NCBI GenBank assembly: GCA_946543465.1
Contig: CAMNLR010000137.1
Location: 1 to 39,974 of the forward strand
From: CAG-791 sp002390025
GTDB lineage: Bacteria > Bacillota > Clostridia > Lachnospirales > Lachnospiraceae
Reading direction: 5' to 3'
Length of the DNA stretch: 39,974 nucleotides
The notes under the pieces are model-generated. The model was not told the DNA's origin. It saw only the letters and a list, made by a program, of their open reading frames with translations, and did no database searches. Of the stretch, positions 34,305 through 39,974 are shown one piece after another; position 1 is the first letter of the stretch; each line of letters begins with the position of its first letter. The position numbers and the translations under genes are program-made.

Positions 34305-36620
34305 TCAGCTGCCGGATTCCTTTCCGGCTGCAGGTTTCCTTTTTCCGGAGTTTCCCTTCCCAGCGGAAGTTTTCCGCCCAGAGCTGCCCTTTCGTGCGCC
34401 TGCTCCCGATGATCCTGTCCCGGTCTTTTTGGCAGAGGTCCTCCGCTTCTTCGCAGGGGACTTCTCGGGATACAGAGACGCGTCCTTCTCGTACTGGGGA
34501 ATCAGCATCTGATGAAAATCCGTCTGCTTGATATAGTTGGTTCTCCGGGTGATAAAGTCGTTGAGCTTGTGTGTGTACTCTTCACTCGTCACAGTGCCTT
34601 CCGCCACCTGGGTGAGTCCCAGTTCCCAGCTGGCCGTCAGCCTGGGATCCAGGAGGGGTTTGAGGGCACAGCTGCAGGTGTCGAAGATCATCTCTCCCGT
34701 CTGGGAAGGAGTAATGACCTGGGTCTTGCTGTTCAGGCGCAGATAGTCGTTGTTGAAGAGCTTTTTGAGGATCTCCGCCCGGGTCGCGCTGGTCCCGATC
34801 CCGCTGCCCCGGATCTGTTCGCGCAACTCCTCCTCTTCGATCAGCTGTCCGGCATTTTCCATGGCCAGGATCATGCTGCCTGATGTGTAGCGCTTGGGCG
34901 GGGAGGTCTCGCCCTCCCGGATGGAAAAGGGTCCGGCCTGGAGCCTGGTGCCCTTGCGGGCGGTCTTGAGAAACTCCGGCACAGCTGCCTCTTCGGAGGA
35001 AGTCCCGTCCCCTGAGCCGCCTGTGTCTTCTCCGTTTCTGACTGCCGCCTGTCCGCTGCCTGCCGCAGCTTTCTCCTCCTCTTTGTCTCCGTCCCGGTCC
35101 TGTTGTGCATCTTTTTTGCGGAAAAAAGAATAGTCCAGGGCGTCCAGATAGCCGCGCTCGACACAGGTCCTGAGAGAGGCCGTGAAGGCTTCCGTGCGGA
35201 TGCGCACGGTCAGAGTAACCTTGTCGTAGACAGCGGGCGGATAAAAAATAGAGATAAAGCGGCGCACGATCAGCTCATAGATATTCCTCGTTCTGGCTGA
35301 CAGAGAGGGCAGGGCCTTGAGTCCGTCGCCGGTCGGTATGATGGCATAGTGGTCCGTGACCGCCTTGTCGTTGGTATAGCGTGTTTTCCCGATCTTTTTC
35401 CAGGATCCGCTCTCCAGGACCGGTAGCAGCAGGTCCCTGTACATGGGGACTGCGGAAATACCCCGCAGATTTTTGCCGATTTCCTTTGCGACCGCAGTTG
35501 TCAGCACACGGGCATCCGTGCGCGGATAGGTCGTGAGCTTTTTCTCATAGAGCTCCTGGGCGGCGGCCAGTGTCTGGTCGGGGCTGATCTTGAAAAAGCG
35601 GGAGCAGTCATTCTGAAGCTCCGCCAGGTTGTAGAGAAGGGGCGGATTTTTCTTCTCTTTTTTGCGCTGGATCTTCTCCAGCACGGCGGGAACGCGGCTG
35701 TCAGCCGCCTCCGAAGACAGCTCTGCCGGAACAGGACTGCTGCCGGAAAAAATATCCGCCTCCGCCCTGCCGGTCAGATAGAGGATCATTTTCTCCGCAT
35801 CCTCTCTGTGAAGGAATCCCGTATCCCTGTACAGGCGCGGAGAGCCGTAACAGATGCTCTGCTCATCAGCCTGCCACTGGGCCGTAAAGGAAGGGGCGCC
35901 CTCCGGCGCACCCGCCTGGGTGATCTGCGCCTGAATGCGGAAAAAGGGTGTCTTTACAAAGGAGCGGATCTCCCGCTCACGTCTGACGACCATGCCCAGG
36001 ACACAGGTCATGACACGGCCGACAGCGATGGTGGTGTGGTCTGTCTTCAGCGCCCTGCTCATGGCATCGCTGTAACGCAGGGTCAGCGCGCGGGAAAAGT
36101 TGATGCCCATCAGGTAATCCTCCTGGGCGCGCAGGTAGGCTGCAGAACCCAAGTTGTCATAGGCGGAGGACGGCTTTGCCTCGCGGATCCCCCGCAGGAT
36201 CTCCGCCTCCGTCTGGGAATCGATCCAGACACGGAGCTCCTTCTTGCCCTTGACGCCTGCCTGGGCCGCGACCAGACGGTAAATATACTCGCCCTCGCGC
36301 CCGGAGTCCGTGCAGATATAGATGGTGCCGACCTCCGGGTCCGTAAGGATGCGTTTGACGATGCCGAACTGCTTCTTTACACCGTCGATCACCTGATATT
36401 TGTATTGGGAAGGGATGAAGGGAATCGTCGCCATGGACCACTTCTTGAGGGAAGCGTCGTAGGCATCCGGGTAGGACATGGAGACCAGGTGTCCCACGCA
36501 CCAGGTGACGATCGTGTCATCAGCCTCCATATATCCGTCCGAATTGCGGAAATTTCTGCCCAGTGCCGCCGCAAAGGCACGCGCCACACTGGGTTTCTCC
36601 GCTATATAAACTGTCTTCGT
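34305..36620 (-). CDS. topB: DNA topoisomerase III (type IA), apparent ACG start
   Basis: Topoisomerase III decatenates DNA by passing single strands through a nick. Its usual N-terminus (MKTVYIAEKPSVA) is matched here by T-KTVYIAEKPSVARAF, in which the first codon is ACG at 36620-36618. A perfect AGGAGG lies 6 nt upstream. There is no in-frame ATG, GTG or TTG nearby upstream, and the first downstream Met would remove the Toprim glutamate (EKPS). From ACG the protein has 771 residues. The Toprim motif ICTDSGREGEYIY is followed by the catalytic Tyr in LTTYPRTDARVL and by SATRAEILKKL. The C-terminus is a Lys/Gly/Ser-rich basic tail suited to DNA binding, and an acidic insertion lies near residues 575-625. 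The upstream gap contains a weak terminator. Confidence 0.9.
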   Translation of the reverse strand, partial: TKTVYIAEKPSVARAFAAALGRNFRNSDGYMEADDTIVTWCVGHLVSMSYPDAYDASLKKWSMATIPFIPSQYKYQVIDGVKKQFGIVKRILTDPEVGTIYICTDSGREGEYIYRLVAAQAGVKGKKELRVWIDSQTEAEILRGIREAKPSSAYDNLGSAAYLRAQEDYLMGINFSRALTLRYSDAMSRALKTDHTTIAVGRVMTCVLGMVVRREREIRSFVKTPFFRIQAQITQAGAPEGAPSFTAQWQADEQSICYGSPRLYRDTGFLHREDAEKMILYLTGRAEADIFSGSSPVPAELSSEAADSRVPAVLEKIQRKKEKKNPPLLYNLAELQNDCSRFFKISPDQTLAAAQELYEKKLTTYPRTDARVLTTAVAKEIGKNLRGISAVPMYRDLLLPVLESGSWKKIGKTRYTNDKAVTDHYAIIPTGDGLKALPSLSARTRNIYELIVRRFISIFYPPAVYDKVTLTVRIRTEAFTASLRTCVERGYLDALDYSFFRKKDAQQDRDGDKEEEKAAAGSGQAAVRNGEDTGGSGDGTSSEEAAVPEFLKTARKGTRLQAGPFSIREGETSPPKRYTSGSMILAMENAGQLIEEEELREQIRGSGIGTSATRAEILKKLFNNDYLRLNSKTQVITPSQTGEMIFDTCSCALKPLLDPRLTASWELGLTQVAEGTVTSEEYTHKLNDFITRRTNYIKQTDFHQMLIPQYEKDASLYPEKSPAKKRRTSAKKTGTGSSGAGARKGSSGRKTSAGKGNSGKRKPAAGKESGS

Positions 36621-36692
36621 GCCGCACCTCCTGCCGGCTGCCGGACCGGCGCAGAATTTCTGCCGATTCCCTGTGGGATCCTGAACACAAAC

Positions 36693-36712
36693 GGGACAGT
36701 CAGAACCGTCCC
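36693..36712 (-). terminator. Possible terminator after asd
   Basis: On the minus strand GGGACGG pairs with CTGTCCC (one G-T pair) around a 6-nt loop and is followed by GTTTGTGTTC. The stem is modest and the T-run is interrupted. It lies in the 115-nt gap between asd and topB. Confidence 0.4.
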
Positions 36713-36735
36713 CCGTGTCCCGGATCTGATCTGTT

Positions 36736-37821
36736 TTATTTGCGGTTAATGTAGCCTGTGGCCTTGAGAAGCTCGGCGCAGAGAACGCCGCCGCCCGCAG
36801 CACCGCGGATGGTGTTGTGGGAAAGGCCCACGAACTTCCAGTCAAAGAGGGTGTCGGGACGGAGTCTGCCTATAGAGACGCCGAAGCCGCGCTCGTAGTT
36901 GACATCCAGCTGGACCTGGGGACGGTTGTCCTCCTCGAGGTACTGGATGAAATTTTTGGGGGCGTTGGGCAGATTGAGTTCCTGAGGAAGGCCGCGGAAT
37001 GCGCGCAGCTTCTCAATGAGTTCCTCTTTGTCTGCTTTCTTCCTGAAATTGACGAATGCAGTCGCGGTGTGGCCGTAGAGAACGGGCACACGGATGCACT
37101 GGCTGGTGATGACCAGATTGTCAGCGGGGCGGATTACGCCGTTTTCGATGGAACCGAAGACGCGGAGGGGCTCGCGCTCACTCTTCTCCTCTTCGCCGCC
37201 GATGTAGGGGATGATATTTCCTTCCATCTCGGGCCACTCGCGGAAGGTCTTGCCTGCGCCGGAGATGGCCTGATAGGTGGAGACCAGGGCCTGGTAGGGC
37301 TCATATTCCTTCCATGCCGCCAGTGCAGGGGTATAGCTCTGGATAGAGCAGTTGGGCTTGACCGCGATGAAGCCGCGGGTCGTGCCCAGACGCTTCTTCT
37401 GGAACTCGATGACGCCTGCGTGCTCCGGGTTGATCTCCGGAATGATCATGGGAACATCGGGGGTCCAGCGGTGGGCGCTGTTATTGGAGACAATGGGAGT
37501 CTCGGTCTTCGCGCACTCTTCCTCGATGGCCTTGATCTCATCCTTGGACATATCGACAGCGCTGAAGCAGAAGTCGACTTCCGATGCGACAGCTTCGACA
37601 TCCCTGACATTCTTGACAACAATATTGCGGACTGCCTCGGGCATGGGAACTTCCAGTTTCCAGCGTCCCTCTACACACTCGCCGTATGTCTTGCCGGCGC
37701 TGCGGGGACTTGCCGCGATCGTTGTCACCTCAAACCAGGGGTGATTGTCCAGCAGGGCAATAAATCTCTGTCCTACCATACCTGTTCCGCCGAGAATACC
37801 TACGCGTAATTTTTCACTCAT
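36736..37821 (-). CDS. asd: Aspartate-semialdehyde dehydrogenase
   Basis: Asd reduces aspartyl phosphate to aspartate semialdehyde with NADPH, leading to lysine, diaminopimelate, threonine and methionine. The 361-residue protein resembles the archaeal/fungal-type branch. The nucleotide-binding start is VGILGGTGMVGQRFIALLD; the catalytic Cys lies in FIAVKPNCSIQSY, and SGAGKTFREWPEMEGNIIPY follows. The active-site His is probably in FVNFRKK or nearby GHTATA. The ATG has AAGGAG about ten bases upstream. The gene stands alone, with a 348-nt non-coding gap before it and a possible terminator after it. Its product feeds peptidoglycan precursor synthesis. Confidence 0.95.
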   Translation of the reverse strand: MSEKLRVGILGGTGMVGQRFIALLDNHPWFEVTTIAASPRSAGKTYGECVEGRWKLEVPMPEAVRNIVVKNVRDVEAVASEVDFCFSAVDMSKDEIKAIEEECAKTETPIVSNNSAHRWTPDVPMIIPEINPEHAGVIEFQKKRLGTTRGFIAVKPNCSIQSYTPALAAWKEYEPYQALVSTYQAISGAGKTFREWPEMEGNIIPYIGGEEEKSEREPLRVFGSIENGVIRPADNLVITSQCIRVPVLYGHTATAFVNFRKKADKEELIEKLRAFRGLPQELNLPNAPKNFIQYLEEDNRPQVQLDVNYERGFGVSIGRLRPDTLFDWKFVGLSHNTIRGAAGGGVLCAELLKATGYINRK

Positions 37822-38169
37822 TTTTCCTGCTCCTTATAACCTGTAAAAATAATCTATGTGAATCCTCTATTCTGTCCGCAAGAGTCCTCTGTTCAGGAAA
37901 TTGCTCCCTTCGGGAAAAACTCTGCTCAGGAGAATCATTCCCTTCGAAAACAGCCTCTGTTTAAGAGAACCGATGCGTTCAGAAAAAAGGATTACACGCA
38001 TAATAGCACAAGAGTTCCGTATCGTCTGCTCTTTTTCAGGAAATATAATCACCTGTTTCAAAAAATCTGCTGTTTCAAAAAAATAAGTGTCTTTAAAAGA
38101 AAGCAGATTTCCCGAAAAGCCCGGATCCTCTTCTTATTCTCTTTTTATTCTCTTCCTATTCTTTTCTTC
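37822..38169 (-). other. Intergenic region between argH and asd, AT-rich, with imperfect repeats
   Basis: This 348-bp gap has no gene I can support. It is rich in short imperfect repeats. Units of about 33-37 bp (ctctgttcagga, ctctgctcagga, ctctgtttaaga) lie at about 37887-37990. A 17-bp period pair of ctgtttcaaaaaa is at about 38053-38083, and tattc repeats follow the argH stop. A 64-codon frame across it (37867-38061) begins with TTG and is made of the repeats. A TATTAT near 38000 lacks a clear -35. No riboswitch fold was recognised. Confidence 0.6.
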
Positions 38170-38175
38170 TTATTC
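38135..38175 (-). repeat. 11-14 bp degenerate repeats after the argH stop
   Basis: tattc occurs at 38135, 38146, 38157 and 38171, with related flanks (ttattctcttt, ttattctcttc, ctattcttttc, ttattcctggg). The unit at 38171 contains the last ArgH codon and the stop (GAA TAA). It looks like a short expansion of the gene end, but low-complexity sequence could also explain it. Confidence 0.55.
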
Positions 38176-39552
38176 CTGGGCCTGCAGCCAGCTGCGGCTG
38201 GCGGCGATTTCTTCTGCCATGGCCTCCTCGCCGGGGGCGCCGGCTGTCAGTCTCCTGTTCACGCAGGCGCGCAGGGAGATTGCCTCGAAGACGTCCTCTT
38301 CAAAGCGGTCGGAGAATTCCTGCAGCTCCTGCAGAGTAAGCTCTTCAATGCCCTTGCCTGCGTCGATGCAGTGCAGGACCAGGCGTCCGATGATCCCGTG
38401 AGCGTCGCGGAAGGGAACTCCCCTGCCGACCAGATAATCCGCCGCGTCCGTGGCATTGGTAAAGCCGCGCATGGCGCTCTTTTCCATGACGTCCCTGTTG
38501 AATTTCATGGTGCTGAGCATATCGGCAAAGAGCGGAATGCAGGCCAGCGCCGTATCGATGGCGTCAAATGCCGGCTCCTTGTCCTCCTGCATGTCCTTGT
38601 TGTAGGCAAGAGGCAGTCCCTTCATGGCAGTCAGCAGTGACATCAGATCTCCGTATACCCGGCCGACCTTGCCGCGGACGAGCTCGCAGATATCCGGGTT
38701 CTTTTTCTGAGGCATGATACTGCTGCCGGTGGAAAAGGCGTCATCCATCTCTACGAAGCGGTATTCATTGGAATTCCAGATGATCAGCTCCTCGGAAAAA
38801 CGGGACAGGTGCATCATCAGGATGGACAGATCCGAGAGGAATTCCAGCAGATAGTCGCGGTCGGAAACACTGTCCATGGAATTGCGTGTGGCGCAGTCAA
38901 AGCCGAGTTCTCCCGCCACAAAGGCGCGGTCCAGGGGATAGGTGGTACCCGCCATGGCACCTGCTCCCAGGGGACACTCGTTCATGCGCCTGCGGCAGTC
39001 CGCAAGCCTGGTGCAGTCCCTGCGCAGCATCTCAAAATAGGCACCCAGATGATGGGCCAGCGTGGTAGGCTGCGCTTTCTGCAGGTGAGTAAATCCCGGC
39101 ATATAGGTGTCCGTATTCTGCTCCATCAGATCCAGGATCACGCCGAGCAGGTGCAGGGTCTGGGCGCGGACATCCTCCACAGCCTTCCTTGTATACAGAC
39201 GCATGTCCAGGGCCACCTGGTCGTTGCGGCTGCGGCCCGTGTGAAGGCGCTTGCCTGCCTCGCCGATCCTGTCGATGAGATTGGCCTCCACAAAGCTGTG
39301 GATATCTTCATATTCCGAAGTGATCTCCATGCGGCCGCTCTCGATATCGGACAGAATTCCCTGCAGGCCGGCTTCGATCGCCTGGCAGTCCTCTGCCGTC
39401 AGGATGCCCTGTTTTCCCAGCATCTTCGCGTGCACCATACTGCCTTCGATATCCTGCCTGAAGAGCCGCTTGTCGAATCCGATGGAATCATTGAATGCCT
39501 TCACTGCCTGGTCTGTCTGCTTTGTGAATCTGCCGCCCCATAACTGCGCCAT
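38170..39552 (-). CDS. argH: Argininosuccinate lyase
   Basis: ArgH splits argininosuccinate into arginine and fumarate, the last step of arginine synthesis. The 460-residue protein matches the fumarase/aspartase superfamily throughout. It begins MAQLWGGRFTKQTDQAVKAF, has TGRSRNDQVALDMRLY and GFTHLQKAQPTTLAHHLGAY, and carries the superfamily signature GSSIMPQKKNPDICE with the catalytic Ser on the mobile loop. The ATG has AAAGGAG six bases upstream. argG is not in the window. The upstream leader contains a GC-rich hairpin (about 39574-39595) and a 16-bp repeat array next to the tRNA terminator. Confidence 0.97.
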   Translation of the reverse strand: MAQLWGGRFTKQTDQAVKAFNDSIGFDKRLFRQDIEGSMVHAKMLGKQGILTAEDCQAIEAGLQGILSDIESGRMEITSEYEDIHSFVEANLIDRIGEAGKRLHTGRSRNDQVALDMRLYTRKAVEDVRAQTLHLLGVILDLMEQNTDTYMPGFTHLQKAQPTTLAHHLGAYFEMLRRDCTRLADCRRRMNECPLGAGAMAGTTYPLDRAFVAGELGFDCATRNSMDSVSDRDYLLEFLSDLSILMMHLSRFSEELIIWNSNEYRFVEMDDAFSTGSSIMPQKKNPDICELVRGKVGRVYGDLMSLLTAMKGLPLAYNKDMQEDKEPAFDAIDTALACIPLFADMLSTMKFNRDVMEKSAMRGFTNATDAADYLVGRGVPFRDAHGIIGRLVLHCIDAGKGIEELTLQELQEFSDRFEEDVFEAISLRACVNRRLTAGAPGEEAMAEEIAASRSWLQAQE

Positions 39553-39604
39553 ACTGTTCTCCTTTGATCGGGGATCCGGTCTGCCCGGACCCTGTATTAC
39601 ATTT

Positions 39605-39652
39605 ATGTTACCTGTTAAATATGTTACCTGTTAAATATGTTGTTTGTTAAAA
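39605..39652 (-). repeat. 16-bp tandem repeat, three copies, between tRNA-Thr and argH
   Basis: Two identical units (atgttacctgttaaat, 39605-39620 and 39621-39636) are followed by a diverged third (atgttgtttgttaaaa, 39637-39652) that contains part of the poly-T tract of the tRNA terminator. The duplication therefore starts at a transcript 3' end, like those found after coding genes here. Confidence 0.9.
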
Positions 39653-39702
39653 AAATATGCGCAGACATGCTCTACCGCTCTTCGGTCATGCATATCTGCG
39701 CA
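39649..39702 (-). terminator. Rho-independent terminator of the tRNA-Thr gene
   Basis: On the minus strand GCGCAGA (39701-39695) pairs with TCTGCGC (39665-39659). CATG/CATG pairs and an inner ACCG/CGGT hairpin extend the fold. It is followed by ATATTTTTTTAAC. It lies a few bases after the tRNA 3' end. Confidence 0.85.
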
Positions 39703-39708
39703 GGAAAG

Positions 39709-39781
39709 AGCTGGAAAAGGGACTCGAACCCTCGACCTACTGATTACGAATCAGTTGCGCTACCGACTGCGCTATTCCAGC
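39709..39781 (-). tRNA. tRNA-Thr(CGT)
   Basis: On the minus strand the acceptor stem GCTGGAA pairs with TTCCAGC. The D stem is GCGC/GCGC, and the anticodon stem is ACTGA/TCAGT with loop TTCGTAA, giving anticodon CGT, which reads ACG (Thr). The T arm has GAGGG, loop TTCGAGT and CCCTT with one G-T pair. The discriminator is U, and CCA is not encoded. It has its own promoter and terminator. Confidence 0.95.
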
Positions 39782-39821
39782 ATACCGTACATACGCCGCC
39801 ATTTCGGCAGGCGACTCATTC

Positions 39822-39850
39822 ATTATAAAGAGTCAAAGCTGATTTGGCAA
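39822..39850 (-). promoter_or_regulatory. Sigma-70-type promoter for tRNA-Thr
   Basis: On the minus strand TTGCCA (39850-39845) is followed after 17 nt by a perfect TATAAT (39827-39822). The expected transcript start is about 35 nt before the mature tRNA 5' end. Confidence 0.85.
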
Positions 39851-39909
39851 GAACCTTTTTTTCAAAAACGCAGGTATTACATAAGGCGGTTACTGTACAG
39901 ACCCACCTG

Positions 39910-39954
39910 AACTCGAGGTGTTTTTGCGTGGTTTCCAACGCAAAAACCCGAGTT
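39910..39954. other. Long interrupted hairpin near the right edge
   Basis: AACTCG (39910-39915) pairs with CGAGTT (39949-39954), and GTTTTTGCGT (39920-39929) pairs with ACGCAAAAAC (39938-39947), with a small internal bulge and an 8-nt loop. No T-run follows on either strand, but the stem itself has T5/A5 tracts. It may be the end of a gene outside the window. I see nothing else between 39851 and 39974. Confidence 0.6.
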
Positions 39955-39974
39955 AAACGGCGTTCGCCCCATTC

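Noticed and set aside
36621..36845. A 75-residue N-terminal extension of TopB overlapping asd
   Set aside because: The extension overlaps the conserved 3' end of asd, has no ribosome binding site, and the perfect AGGAGG lies directly before the ACG at 36620.
37867..38061. A 64-codon open frame in the argH-asd gap
   Set aside because: It starts at TTG without a good ribosome binding site and is composed of imperfect DNA repeats.

Overview
This window looks like a chromosomal segment from a moderately GC-rich, Gram-positive anaerobe of the class Clostridia, most likely family Lachnospiraceae. This is inferred from gene content and order (sepF-yggS-HlyD-like, lspA-rluD, radC-PBP2-rodA-mgsA, miaB-mutS-mutL-miaA-YnbB-like), AGGAGG-type ribosome binding sites and fused or extended proteins. 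I cannot name a genus. Every gene I can support, including the tRNA, is on the minus strand, so transcription runs from the high-numbered end towards base 1. No phage, IS element or CRISPR array is visible.

Layout in transcription order. Positions 39974-36620: a tRNA-Thr(CGT) with its own promoter and terminator, then argH and asd. Positions 36620-29098: topB, a left-handed beta-helix transferase, a membrane MutS-like ATPase, an RNase HI-dUTPase fusion and gltX. Positions 28981-22983: a UvrD-like helicase, a GlgX-like GH13 protein that has lost its catalytic residues, a DUF5662 protein and an unknown protein. Positions 22929-13667: a DNA repair and tRNA modification block (miaB, mutS, mutL, miaA) ending in a YnbB-type PLP enzyme. 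Positions 13618-6951: a cell-wall block (radC, PBP2, rodA, mgsA, a lipoprotein D,D-carboxypeptidase). Positions 6730-1344: a P-loop protein, then the division neighbourhood (HlyD-like, yggS, sepF), a terminator, and lspA-rluD. Positions 1343-1: a cytidylate-kinase-like gene with its own promoter and the start of a secreted Ser/Gly-rich protein.

The genes are mostly housekeeping functions: genome integrity (MutS, MutL, RadC, UvrD-like, TopB, RNase HI, dUTPase), translation and tRNA modification (GltX, MiaA, MiaB, RluD, tRNA-Thr), amino acid synthesis (Asd, ArgH) and elongation/division (RodA, PBP2, D,D-carboxypeptidase, SepF).

The most unusual structure is not a gene. Many genes carry a tandem duplication of their last codons plus stop codon just downstream of the stop. 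It is exact in mgsA (12 bp x2) and rodA (16 bp x2), near-exact after the cytidylate-kinase-like gene (65 bp x3), and decayed after the HlyD-like gene, the RNase HI-dUTPase, miaB and argH. Related in-frame tandem expansions occur inside coding regions (collagen-like triplets in MutS, a Gly-Gln tail and a 7-residue duplication in the helicase, QT repeats in the RNase H-dUTPase linker). Other highlights are a topB that appears to start at ACG, the catalytically dead GlgX-like protein, and the RNase HI-dUTPase fusion.
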